From positions 3,640,597 to 3,704,596 of the forward strand of contig NW_019211455.1 of assembly GCF_002443255.2 (NCBI RefSeq): a DNA stretch of 64,000 nt, given 5' to 3'. The DNA comes from Varroa destructor. Taxonomy: Eukaryota; Arthropoda; Arachnida; Mesostigmata; Varroidae. The notes under the pieces were generated by a model. That model was not told the origin of the DNA and made no database searches. It saw only the letters and a program-made list of their open reading frames with translations. Both the position numbers and the translations under genes were made by a program. Shown one piece after another: positions 13,002-24,330 of this stretch. Numbering within the stretch: the first letter of the stretch is position 1; each line of letters opens with the position of its first letter.

Positions 13002-14036
13002 AGCATCTTTTGACGAACTATAATTAAAATCGTTGGTTACAAAATACTCGTAGAAGTCATTAGCTCGCTGACAGCCATATTTATAGCCGTACCTAAATTC
13101 ATTCTGTCCTGGAAATCTTAAATTGTGCAGACAAAACGTAACAGGATAACGACAAGATTTAAAAGTTACTTTAAGTTGATCCTAAAAGCAACTAGAGAAA
13201 GTGCATTATTAAGCTGGTCAGTTGACTGTGTGTTTTCGAGATCTAAGTTTGGATATTCCATAAGCCATACTATATACAACGTGCGCGTTCACAGCTAAAG
13301 GATACCAGCTCAGGTAGAGTTAACAAAGTCTCTAAAGGGGAACTTATCAGCCGTCAAATATCTCTCATAACAATCAATGTAAGCATATGCCACTCAATGC
13401 CCAGGCTACCTTATCAACTGAACATGTTATAAACCGACAAGAATTTTCTAAGAAGAATGATATGGCAGGAAGGGAGAGTCTCTATCTCTAACGCTTGAGG
13501 ACTCTTGTTTCCACATGTTGTTCACGGTGGCAGAGCGAACCGCGTTCATAGAGGCCTTTTACGATATAAGAACAACCACTGATCTCGCGACAAATGACAT
13601 ATACACGATAAAAAAATATCATCTGATAAAGCCCGTTTTCAACGTCAATGGGTATGTTAATACGCAAAACCGTTGCTTTTGGGGTGTGGCGAGGGTAGGC
13701 TTTTACGTATGCGTATTCGCTATGGCAGTTTAGTACAATTTTCATAAGTTCAAGAGGCAACTTAGGTGAACTTTTCTTTTACCCTAAACCAAAAAAGTTG
13801 AACGTAGAGGCAACAACAAACTTAAGCCAATTTGTTCGTGTTTGATGCTTCAAGGGCATTTGGGATCGAGGGAACAAATTTACATTTCTATATATAGACA
13901 CATTCTATATAGGGTGCGCTTATAAAATCAGTATTTGATTAATTGTTATCTCAAAAAAACTTTTTAAATTTAAAGTACGCCCTTATAATTCGCTATTTTA
14001 TAAATGATCAAAACAACCAACCTTTTAGTTAAGGTT

Positions 14037-14076
<40 letters not shown>

Positions 14077-17000
14077 TAGTTTAGCTATCTATAACAAATG
14101 ATCAGCCAAAATTAGTTATGAACTCATGCGGCATTGAAAACCATAGGTTAATACGTTACATTAAAAATATCAAACTGATATGTTAGTCACTATTTTAATG
14201 GACCATTGTTTACTGTTACTTGACATTAGAAAATTATTAGGAAAAAAGATTTTTAACAGATATTTTCTTGCATAGGAAATTAAATTCAAGCGTTTTTGTG
14301 CATGTACAAGTTCTTGTGCAAAAAAGTTAGGGTTTAAATGAAGTAAAAAGGATACAACGATAACAGGAAGCTCAACGCAACCTGAATTACAGGGAATCAG
14401 TGGACCGATCCGACGCGGCGCTTACGATAGCGCGATTGGGTATCGGTATTAAGGAAAATAACGGAAGACCATTTGTCCCGAAGCAAAATCTATAACACGT
14501 GCATGAATCACACTTGTCTGGACTTGCCTTTAGAAATAATGAGTTTGGGGTGCCTCTGTGCCTAGGATACACCTAGGAATTCACCGGCTTGTAAAAGCAT
14601 AATTATCAATTCTACTACACACCGAAAGCAAAGCAAATGACAAGCAAGCGGTCACCGGGGTTCCATCAGCAGCGGTAGTAGTGGTGGTATCAGCAGCAGC
14701 TGACATCAGCATCCGGAAGAGTGGCACAGCAGAACAGAAGCAGAAATGCAGATTCTGCTGATAGACAGAAAGATCACGCCGCCTACTCACTGCGTGGCTC
14801 TCCTGTCGCGGATCCTGCACCTCCGCCTCCACCGACGCCGCCCCCTCCTAAAGTGCCAGGACTAAATTCCTGGCTGGGAGCTGTCTGCAACCGTTGACGT
14901 CGCCGAATCTCGTTCTCCAGCTGGCGTTGCCGACGGTTCTTTTCTATAAAGCAACATGAGAAAAAAGTGAACGAGCTTAGAGACAAGCAAGCTTTGCCCT
15001 AGTGCTTAATTGACTAAAACAAACTAATCTCTAATATAGAACAATATTATCCTCTTTGAAGAATGATATTAATGCCACTCTGTTTCGTTAAAAGTTATTC
15101 AAAACTTTAAACAATTTTGAGTCATGAAAAATGTCGAAAAAGCTGCTTTAACTGTCTTGTTCTAGTTTTATATGAGTATTTACTAGAAGGAGCTGAACGT
15201 ACCTCTTTTGACAAGGTCACGTCCTTCGTCAACCAAATCGATCGTAAGATCATCATCGGCAAGGAACTGCTCAAAGCCCAATGCGTGAACAATTTTTGAA
15301 CCCCATTTCAGGTACGTGGCTACACCGAGAACGCAGATCAGCATGGGAAAGTACACGTTGAAACCATCTGAAACGATTGATATCACGTCCATGTGGCCCA
15401 TAATCTTCGTGTAAGCCGTTTCGACCCGGTCCGGCTCTCGCGAAATATGTTGATCTAGGTGGGTCATGCCCAAAAAGTTTAGGCATAATGGCGGCGTCAA
15501 CCGACACAGCATCCTGTAATTAAAAAGATGGACGTAGAATGAAGCTATTCGTAATATGCGACAGAAAGAGGAAGCATCGGAAAGGCTTTCAACGAAAAGA
15601 CCGTTTATTGCATGTCTAATGCATAGGAAACAATGTAACCTATACAAGACTTACATCCCAGAGAAAATGAGAGAATATTCGCTGGTCTGCTGATGCGGTA
15701 CAAGGTAGTAGAGATTGAAGATACGGATTTTGAACAGCGTGTAATACGTGCAAAGACACAGGTAGCCCAGCGTCGTCGCACTGAAAACCTCAAGACCAAA
15801 ATAACTAAACGACGTTTCGAGCGAGCTGCATGAACAAAAACACACAGTACAATACATTCGAAAGCATACCGATTAATACAGTTGTCGGCCCCGCAATCTG
15901 CATGTAACAAAAATGTATTTTTCTCTCTCTCTCTCTCTCTCTTTTTTTTTGTACTTGAAAAGACGATGCGATATGTCTATGAAGAACAAATACGTCTTGT
16001 AAAGGAAAGCACGAGTTCTATATAGCTACTACTTCGTATCTAAGTAGCAATGTGAGCCTTTGAGAACCTCTATTAATCAATATTAACGCCTCAGCCTATA
16101 AACTACTTCGACATTTGTAAATCTACCAACCTGTGAATAATACCGACAACGGAAATTAGCGGTTTGCGAATAAAGAACGTCACTTCAGAGAACATGATCA
16201 GAATAGTGAAGCCGGCGAATATGACAGCCAATGCTCGAAGCAGTACGGCTCGGAGTAGGCATCGCCAATACCATTCCACGGTCGGAGTGCAGAACATCTT
16301 CGTCAGCTGTCCTCGAGGCCGATAGTCGAGCGAGCTTTTGAAACGTCGCTCTACATTAGCCTCATTTTTGCTAATGTCCTCCCAGTAAAGTATGTCTGCA
16401 AGCAACTGATCCCATTGGACCTGTGTTCGATTGACACCCTGCATTGCTTTGATTACCTGTTGATCGAACACCGCGCACGATTGATTCATAAAAATCTCAT
16501 TCATTTTGTGAAATTGCAGAATGATATCAGTGTCTATCTAATTGTGTTTTATGCAATTATTGATTAAATCTTACGGTTATAAATATATGCATGGTGCAGA
16601 ATGAGCGACTATGGCTGATTCGCTACCGCTAGTGATATACCTGGCAAGCGCCATTATCTCGTATCATGTACACTATACATTGCGTTTCCTCCACATATCA
16701 ATTGGTCGCTGCGGCATTGTACGTACCTGCTTATGTAATCTAACGAGGCTTTTCTCTGAGACACTCGCGCCCGAAGCTGTGGTACGATTGCGACGAGTAT
16801 CCTCCCATTTAGCGCGGGGAATCCGGGAAATTATCACGTCGACGTACCGCCTCAAGGGGCTGCCCATAGTGATACAGTTGTTCACCTGACGAAGCTCCTG
16901 CACAATCGAGGTCCGAATAATAAACATCGATACCAATACCTAATACTACTACTATCAACAATACTCTCCTAGCAATGTCACATATCCGTTTTTTCGTCTA

Positions 17001-19891
17001 CGAGCTTTCACACAAACCTCAATTGCGCATTGAGAACTACGGAGTGAAATAAACAGTGCAGCAATGAGTTGTTAATAAATTGGAAAGATTTTTGCTTCAG
17101 TGCAAAGATAAACACACTAGACCATCCACGATTATAGTGAATGAAAGCTATTTGATGAACTGTCTGAAGCTTCATGAAATGGCTTCGAAATAGCTAGAGC
17201 TCGCTTCGTACGAACCTCAATAGCGTCATCCAGCCTCTCTTCGGTTTCACATTTTTCCATTGACAATTTTGCGGCTTTGAAATAAAGATACCTGAAAAGA
17301 TCAGTCATCAGATTCGAACAATGGTGCATGAAGCATGCTGAACGTTGCCGTGTACGACAATGATTACCAATAATATATATAATAATGACTATAAAACTGA
17401 TATTTGGATAGGTTCACTGTTGATACTCACTTGCGGATTTTGTTTCGCCCTATCCAGCAGATGGTTATTGTATACTTGTACATTCCAGTTATAGGGAACT
17501 AGTCATCAGTGTAGGCATCTACTCTATAGACGCTAGCTAATCTATCTCTAGGGAAACGTCTAGAAATGAACTGTTTAATTATTGGATACGACATAACTCT
17601 GCTGTGATTCTCAACCCAATTGTCAGATATGCCTTTATGTACTGGACCAGGCAAGCCTGATCACATTACCTTAGTGTATAGCCTTTTCGGGAGAGATTCC
17701 ACATTGTACGGGGCACGTCGACCAATCCGCTACCCAGTAGTAGGACTAGCAAAAAAAGACCCCACGTGTTTGACGCAGTAATTAGTAGTACTTTGAGCTT
17801 CCCCCTAGAAAAATAAGAGAACTTACTAGCATATTGTAATAGTCATGTATGGCAGACGCGATATGGGTACCTTTGCCGATGTACGCACATTAATATACTT
17901 GACATCTATTTAATACTTATGTTTGTGGGCGAATGTACACGTTATATCTACATGTGTCAAGTCGCTTCCTACCCGTCCAGACCAATGCCGTTAATGATGA
18001 GATAAACAAGGAGCACAACGAAGATGCAAAGGTACGTCCCGTAGTAGATTGCATTTTCATAAAGCGCGGTCCTCAGTTTACCGGATGTAGTAAAATCTCC
18101 GGCGGTCGAATATGACTGCATTAGTGGAAGAATTATCCTGAAAGTTATATGCAAGCAATATGGCACAGTGATACGGAGAGCACCACTCAGGGAAGGCAAA
18201 TTTGCTCATTTGACAAAAAGCACTCCAACTAGTATATTGTAGTGCTTAAGGGCAGTGCCGGAAATAGAAGTGAGAACATTTTAGTAATACAACAGACCAC
18301 GTAAGAAGCTGTGAACTCCAGTAGACAATTCTCCAAAGCACAGGAAACGCGTCATCCGGAACGCGACTCCAGGGTTTCGGGCAAAAATCGTTAATGGGAT
18401 GTGGGAGGATGGACGACGAAGGCAAAACCGGATGTAATGGTCCTGCTGGATGTGTTGGGTCCACCGGCAACGCGTACGGTGGATTTGTTACGTTCCCAGC
18501 AGGGGACGCGTTGCTCTCGGTTGGTCCTGCTCCCAACGAAGTTGAATTGACGACTACTTGCGATGGACTGCGATTACTTGTTATAACTGAATATCACGAA
18601 ACACAGATGAACGTAAGTTGCTTTTGTGATAATACGCCGGCAATATTATGATCTGCGCATACCTCTTGCATTCGACTATTAATGCATATATTAGATTAAA
18701 CTCAAGTATTTACAAACACAAAGATCAAAGCGAGTAAATATGGACAACTGACTCAATTTGAATTAAATTTACTAGCACAAGAACCAGACCAGATCCGTTT
18801 GCTTGATCGTTCGTTTGGTGCATAGAGCTTGTCGTACTGGTCCTCACGTCGAACGCCGTAGAATCATTCCCGCTAAAATTTGCCGGTCCAGCATAAGCTC
18901 GAAGCTGCAAAGTGAGAGCTGCAGCATGAGGTCCGTGAGCTTCATGAGGTGGTACCGCCGACAGATTGTGATACGTCAAGCATTGCTTATACGCGGTCTG
19001 TAAAGCACACAGTCAAACATGACTTAATAAATAATCAAGTATCTTTTTGTCAAATAGAGCTTTAACCACAAGGAGAAGCTGAGAGGCGTAGCCACTGCTA
19101 CTGAGGTGGTGAAGTGAAGCACGTTATGTGCTGCATTAGTACGTCAATTATTAAGGGAGTAGAGAGTTTCAAAAGGAACGGATAGACAAGAGGTTTAGCA
19201 ACGAGAATTAGCTACTTTTTTTTTACATTTATTTACTTCACAGTCTCAAAAGTTGAAAGTAGTTAACGAATTTCACTATCCACTATGGTGGAAATTTGCC
19301 TTTCACACTTTCAGATGGTGAGCAAGGGACTGCTGCGCCCTGGAAAAGGGGCATCCAGCATCAAATACTACGAGGCTACCAGCATCATGAACTCTACATC
19401 ATCCATGCACAATAAAAACACGGCCTTTTCTGAAAATAAGACAAAATTACGTTGCATGAATGAAGGTGAAAATTTTATTTCATCGAATTCACAAGTTCGC
19501 AAAGAAAAACTAATAACCAGACCGCTTAATAGTAAATGACGCTCACTATGATAACAACCTAATCTGATTCGTTTCAAAGGTATCACAAATTTAATTGACA
19601 CATCGGTTCGATGACTTTTCTAATTAGCCACTGAACTGATGAAATGAGGAAAAAGAAAACGTACCATATGGTTAAATTAACGTATCTATTTAACAATATG
19701 GGGAAATTTTTACTTACCGATGAAACATCTAGTGGCATTAAAATAATGATGAGCATAGAGAAGTACCAGGCGAGGAAGACACTGGCCGTAACAGCCATAT
19801 GATGCCTTCCGGGTTGGCCATAGCGCCAGAGCAGGCCAGCAGCTAAGAAGAACGTCGACACCAGGCCAACGATTAATGGACCAAACTCCAT
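11177..19891 (-). CDS. LMBRD2: LMBR1 domain-containing protein 2 homologue (12 coding exons)
   Basis: This is a multi-pass membrane protein of the LMBR1/LIMR family. The vertebrate orthologue sits in the plasma membrane and has been linked to beta2-adrenergic receptor signalling. I read 12 exons in order: 19718-19891, 18773-18997 (end uncertain), 18298-18586 (start uncertain), 17973-18137, 17670-17804, 17216-17291, 16727-16897, 16131-16456, 15655-15825, 15203-15513, 14791-14943 and 11177-11349. Every junction except 2/3 has GT-AG ends and agreeing phases. Family hallmarks appear in the right order: the N-terminal [18 protein letters not shown], then [89 protein letters not shown] and the terminal IFDDV. 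The total is about 780 residues, longer than the roughly 695 of the human protein because of a long first extracellular loop and a Gly-rich tail. Introns are 0.14-0.7 kb except the last, 3.4 kb. Confidence 0.95.
11501..11538. repeat. 19-bp tandem duplication
   Basis: TGGAGATTGTTGGGTAGCT occurs twice in a row, followed by a partial third copy (TGGAGA). It lies inside the last LMBRD2 intron. Confidence 0.9.
11798..11830. repeat. Perfect 12-bp stem, 9-nt loop hairpin
   Basis: CTCAACATAACT (11798-11809) and AGTTATGTTGAG (11819-11830) pair perfectly around TCTCTTCAA. It lies inside the last LMBRD2 intron. It is too short for a pre-miRNA as it stands. Confidence 0.85.
12951..12999. repeat. (TA)n microsatellite
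   Basis: 49 bp of uninterrupted alternating T and A in the last LMBRD2 intron. Confidence 0.95.
14040..14074. repeat. (TA)n microsatellite
   Basis: About 35 bp of uninterrupted alternating A and T in the last LMBRD2 intron. Confidence 0.95.
14791..14943 (-). CDS. LMBRD2: LMBRD2 exon 11 (basic and Gly-rich tail)
   Basis: After CTTTATAG this encodes [20 protein letters not shown], equivalent to the highly charged stretch that follows the last membrane span, then a Gly-rich run and SATGEPR. It ends in phase 1 at an excellent donor (A|GTGAGT). Beyond it the frame reaches a stop within the intron. Confidence 0.9.
15203..15513 (-). CDS. LMBRD2: LMBRD2 exon 10 (TM8-TM9)
   Basis: Begins [20 protein letters not shown] after AATTACAG, the best conserved block of the family. 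It continues through a Gly-Met-rich segment, [20 protein letters not shown], and [20 protein letters not shown]. It ends in phase 1 at GTACGT. Confidence 0.95.
15655..15825 (-). CDS. LMBRD2: LMBRD2 exon 9 (TM7)
   Basis: Begins after CATGCAG and encodes [20 protein letters not shown], a hydrophobic span, [20 protein letters not shown] and SLIFSG. It ends in phase 2 at GTAAGT inside a Met codon. Confidence 0.93.
15919..15950. repeat. (CT)n plus poly-T tract
   Basis: About 20 bp of CT dinucleotides followed by nine T, in LMBRD2 intron 8. On the transcribed strand it is a polypurine run, so it is not the pyrimidine tract of the nearby acceptor. Confidence 0.9.
16131..16456 (-). CDS. LMBRD2: LMBRD2 exon 8 (TM6)
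   Basis: Begins [19 protein letters not shown] after CAACAG, carries [10 protein letters not shown] and the conserved EWYWRCLLR entry into a membrane span, and ends in IIH at a CAG|GTTGGT donor, phase 2. Confidence 0.93.
16727..16897 (-). CDS. LMBRD2: LMBRD2 exon 7
   Basis: Encodes 57 residues, ELRQVNNCI through [11 protein letters not shown], between a TGCACAG-type acceptor (…GTGCAG) and a GTACGT donor, phase 0 at both ends. It is the cytoplasmic coiled region, rich in Arg and Thr in its middle. Confidence 0.92.
17216..17291 (-). CDS. LMBRD2: LMBRD2 exon 6
   Basis: A short exon of 76 nt that encodes [19 protein letters not shown] and LDDAIE, the start of the long intracellular helical region. 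It ends in phase 0 at GTTCGT. Continuation of the open frame past the donor is intron read-through. Confidence 0.9.
17670..17804 (-). CDS. LMBRD2: LMBRD2 exon 5 (TM5)
   Basis: After TTTTTCTAG this encodes [20 protein letters not shown], then [19 protein letters not shown], a highly conserved LMBR1-family block. It ends in phase 2 (AG|GTAATG), completing an Arg codon with exon 6. Confidence 0.94.
17973..18137 (-). CDS. LMBRD2: LMBRD2 exon 4 (TM4)
   Basis: Runs from ACTTTCAG acceptor to a GTAGGA donor, phase 2 at both ends. It encodes [15 protein letters not shown], a [17 protein letters not shown] signature and a hydrophobic span, all colinear with the vertebrate protein. Confidence 0.93.
18298..18586 (-). 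CDS. LMBRD2: LMBRD2 exon 3 (loop and TM3)
   Basis: Carries a Pro-rich loop, then the conserved [18 protein letters not shown] and [10 protein letters not shown] segments, the third membrane span. It ends in phase 2 inside the Trp codon at an unusual GTCTGT donor that rejoins exon 4 to give the family sequence [11 protein letters not shown]. The start is uncertain: acceptors at TTCAG (18587), GAGCAG and ACCGAG (near 18520-18530) all keep the frame open but differ in phase. Confidence 0.8.
18773..18997 (-). CDS. LMBRD2: LMBRD2 exon 2 (extracellular loop)
   Basis: Starts after a TTTACAG acceptor with [10 protein letters not shown], which continues the LPLDVST region of the family. The rest is a hydrophilic loop rich in Ser, Thr, Asn, His and Ala, with possible N-glycosylation sequons (NLS, NFS and NDS). 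The 3' end is not settled. Donors at GTGAGG (after FD), GTACGA (after RT), GTCTGG and GTAAAT are all possible. I give the longest. Confidence 0.7.
19718..19891 (-). CDS. LMBRD2: LMBRD2 exon 1 (start codon, TM1-TM2)
   Basis: Codes for 58 residues from ATG (19889-19891). The frame stays open upstream but the next candidate start is GTG, so MEFG is taken as the start; this also fits the family's very short N-terminus. Two hydrophobic segments (about residues 5-22 and 34-53) flank a short basic loop. It ends with MPLDVSS at a good donor (GTAAGT), phase 0. Confidence 0.92.
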
Positions 19892-22800
19892 CGTACACCG
19901 GCCTACAAAGGCCCAGATCACCGTTCCAAAGAACGACGATGACCTGTAGTAAACATGTATAGGTCAAATAAATGATTATATTCGTATCATTTGAAAACCT
20001 TATACGCTGTACAAATGTATCTTACATTACGACCCAGCACATCGTTACTTAAATCAGCCTATAATTGAGATCAGCAAAACGACGTAGGCAAAATAACAAT
20101 GTCTGTTCCCATTGACGATATGTTCCCTAACCGAAATCTAGTCGAAGATGATAACAAACACAGAAGAACAAAGCTCGTTATGATGTGATGACAAAATAAT
20201 CCTACACAGACAAATGTTAGCATTTTTTTGGATTAGATCCTTTGATAACGATTATTCCTCTAACATGAGGTCAGTTACGTGTCTCTTGTGAGGCAGATTA
20301 ATCTATCTTACATGTTATTGATAAATAAGCAACAACAGCAACATATGACTGGACCAAATCGGGTCATTTTCGCATTGGGCCAAACAACTAAGTATACGCA
20401 ATAAGGTAACCGCAATTTTTTTTCCTAATTCAATTAAAATTTCACATATCGCATTGCTAACATGATAGAAAACAACACGTTATGTTAGCTACAAGTGACC
20501 AATACAAAACAATAATAACGCGTGAGTGTATTTCAATGCAACGGTATACATTCAGGAACGAACCAGCATGTCCAAGATGATACCAGACTGCAAGAACCGT
20601 CATTAATGAGGTGGACCAAGCAAATTGGTGTTATTGCTCATTAACATTTTGTAGACAGGGCTAGCGGTTCTAAAAGGGTGTTTCGAAAAAATTAATTCAA
20701 AAATGAAAAAAGGCATTCTACCAATGCCAAGCACATGGTAACGGTAAGCGCAACCCTTGAGTGAAGATCAATGAACACCATGGCTAAGTACGAGTTAAAG
20801 TAGATCCTTGCCAAAAACCTTATATGCTATTTGCTGACATACAACGCATACACAAATACGCAGTATTCTTTGAGTAAACTAATTGTCTTTGCTAGCAAAC
20901 TTCAATGAGCAGTACAATGTAGAATTACATTAGAAATGCTCTGCGAAGGACACGCAAGTATAGAAGCATCATCCGAAAACCTTGACCGTAACAATACTAT
21001 CGCAAAAAAACGAGATCCATTCGCGCCACACCCTTCAGCCATATCTAAAATCATGCATAAGACAAAACATTCGGACAGGAAAAAGGAGTCATTGATATGT
21101 TTTACATCTTTTATATTTCCACTAGAATTAACAACGTGAAAAAGTCGATCGAATCGTATACACCATTATCTAATAAATTTTTATAGTATTAGCTGTTGCT
21201 ATTGCAGTAGTGAGTAAAAAATGACAACTACCGCATGTGCCCAATCCACCATCGGATTACCCCTAGCGCCCTCTTTTGTAAGTAGAGGTAACTTCACTGA
21301 TACAGATCAAGCCTTTTCTATTGACAGCTGGAAGAAGATGCTACAGGTGATTGCGGAAGGCTGTGTTTTGTCAACATGAGCGACTTTCACATTTAAAATG
21401 TCTCTATGCGCGCTTGTACACGATAAAATACATGGTACTTTATGGAATGCCTGTACGCATAACACGTTATTATAATAAGTGCCCTTTAGATTACCGTTAA
21501 ATTCATATTAGATCACCCAGTTGACATCACAACGAGGCGACTGGAGTGGACGCGGAGGCACAACAACCCATATCCTACAGAACATCAGCCACAAAGCTTC
21601 CACAATACCAATTTCTGGTATTCCACGATCAATTTAAAAAGTTTCAAACTTTTCAGGCCATCTGCATTAAAATTAGACCGCTGGTAACGAGGTAACGTGA
21701 AGCATTTTCGGCTGTAACAATTATTTTCTAATGCCACAATAGGTTAGATGAGGTCGCGGGCGATGGTGGCAAATAATTATCAAGTGGTGCGGAGAGTCAC
21801 TTTTGTTACAACTTACACATGGGTGAATTAATGTGGATAGAGGTATTCCGAGTTTGACACGATTAGTACAGGAAGGACTCGAACTAAAGTTTACTGAACA
21901 TACATACAGTTTGAGAAATTCAAGTTCAACTGCTACATCTTTACCACCTGAAACAAAAGCTAGTCCCACTGGGTTTATTGTTAAGACGACTAAAAAGTTC
22001 ACTGACTAGTACTCGTAGGCACCATTCTTTTCAAGTAAGTACAGGTGCGCTATTATTTTGCTCGTGAAAGACTGCGACATTAGAAATTAAGAGAAATTAA
22101 AAACATCGGCTGGAGGCACGATTTATCCATTGCTATGCAGTGGACGGAGAGCCATCAATGAACCTACAACAGAGATACGATATTAATCTCGTAGGAAAAT
22201 TTTGCGTCATCACATCTAGTTTTGAATAACTTTTTTTCTACTGAAATTATTCTGAAATGGTATATAGCTATGATGAAAAAAATATATTAATATAAGTTCA
22301 TGCAGTAAGTTCTGCTGTTAGGACCTGTTTATTTTCCATCAGACTGTTTAGTAAGGAAAGTAATAAATAAAGCAGCTTCACTGTTGATTTCAAACAGTAA
22401 TGAATCTAGCATCTAGCAGTCATATCATTTAGCAGAGTTCTCCATCAACCTTCCATAATAACTTTTTCTCACTTAGATAACAAATGAACATGATATCCCG
22501 AAAAGGTTGCTGAGATAATTATGATTATAAGCTAAGTTTTATGAATGACATAGAATTATGTAATTACCAGACATTACTGGTTATTGGTTTCACACATCGT
22601 AGAAATAAAACGTTTTTGCCAACTAAATTTCCTATCAAAGACAAAGCATGCGTGCTACGAAGTATAGCCTGCTAGAGCCATATCACTACGTAAGAACTTG
22701 AGAGCAACGTCTGTTTAAATATGGAAATTCTATCTGTGGCCTACAAATTATATTAAATGTTTCTTGTTTTTTTTTGCTTCTGTAAGTTCCTTTGGGTTCT

Positions 22801-23939
22801 TCCCAGTGTGGAACACAGTACTGCTAATAAGTGGTATTAATTCACATTAATTCCACTTGTAACAGGTCCACGTTAACAGAAGCGAAACTACACTCGATCC
22901 TTTTGTGACTATAGATTTCAAAATGCAAATTTACTAATATCTTCTACCACAACTCAAGAAATCTATCTACATGTACGGACTAAAAATCAGCACAATGTGG
23001 GGGCAAGCTTTGAAATAAACGTGAACACATTTCGAGTTGCAGTGGCAAACTATTCGTAACTGGGTATAAATGGGTGGAATATCTTCTGTTGTTACTTTAG
23101 TTTCAGCAATGCCCCAGACGATAATTAACTTCTGTATGACTTCTTGCTGGGCAGCTGGTCCGAGAGAGCACGTTACCGTGCGAACGCAGCAGCTGCAATG
23201 AACGCCCAGCTAAGAGATGTACACATCCATCCTAGTACACCATAACATCAAAAATACACAAGACTATTCACTAATACCGCTTACTTGACGTATATTATTG
23301 TACGCCATAGCACTGATAATGGAAGCGACCTGAACAATTTCAGCTCTGACGGGTTATCAATAAACCAGCAAGAGCTATCGGTGACAACCATACCGTTGTT
23401 AAATATACTAGTAGACTCAAACAATCAGATCTACAATATAAAACAGAAGAAACTCAATAGATATCCATAGAGCCGCAGATTATCGATCCCCTAGCTCTGT
23501 CTAGCCAGCATGTCCACATCGTTGCCAGCAGCACTCAGCTGGGAAAGAATACGGCGATAGCTCCAGTTAAAGGCTGATATGTACGCGTAAAGATCTGCAG
23601 CAGAGCTGCTACTACGACTGTGGAATAGAGCGTAATGACTGATACTCGACTAAGATTACCAACCTTTACATCCTAAAGGCTTTTTCGCAGGCGGATTAAG
23701 CCGCAACGCTGACCGAAGCTCACCACAAGAACTATTTAATCGAGAGATGTTTTGTACCGTCTGACAACAAGATGTCTGTTCATTTACTGTGCGTCTGTCC
23801 AATGAAATTCGGCTGAAACAACCGTACCTAATAGAGAGATTGGCGGTAAGCAATTATTGTCCACTGCGGCATTGCGGTCTCGATTAAGCAAGCGCTCTTT
23901 GACCTTCTGCGATTTCGTCCCGACGTAACGACGGTTAAC

Positions 23940-24330
23940 GTGACGATGGTGAGCGCGAATCCACGAGACGAAAGTGAAACGATTGGGGGGGCCTTCAATC
24001 TTCACAAATGGAGAGAGGAAGAGAGAAGAATGACAGAGAGAGTGTGTGAGAGAGAAGGAGAGAGTGAGAGAGAGAAGTACTCGAAACAAAACTTAGACAC
24101 ATTCACACACTCAGTAGGCGATCCGAGACTCTAATGCCTACACTGGTACTAGCGCAGAGAGCTGTTATCGTTGACAGCCCTGGCTGTCCGTTAGATGACA
24201 GAGTATTTAAATTGTTGTGCAGAGGGCGCTTCGACACACAACATTTTCGCCCGGAAGATGTCCGCTTCGGTTGATGGCGGGCAAATATAAATTGGGAGAT
24301 GCAGTGCGCGCTTGATCATGTGTCTAGCAT
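23940..24330. promoter_or_regulatory. Promoter-like patch with GA repeat
   Basis: A GA-rich run (about 24008-24080, GAGAGAG units like GAGA-factor sites) is followed by a GCAGAGGGCGCT CTCF-like motif (24219-24230) and a TATAAAT box (24286-24292). The patch has more CpG than its surroundings. No coding start follows on the plus strand. It could be a distal promoter with a non-coding first exon for LMBRD2 (minus strand, 4 kb away) or an enhancer. Motif evidence only. Confidence 0.3.

Noticed and set aside
15271..15507. 78-codon minus-strand frame
   Set aside because: Shadow of LMBRD2 exon 10 in another frame.
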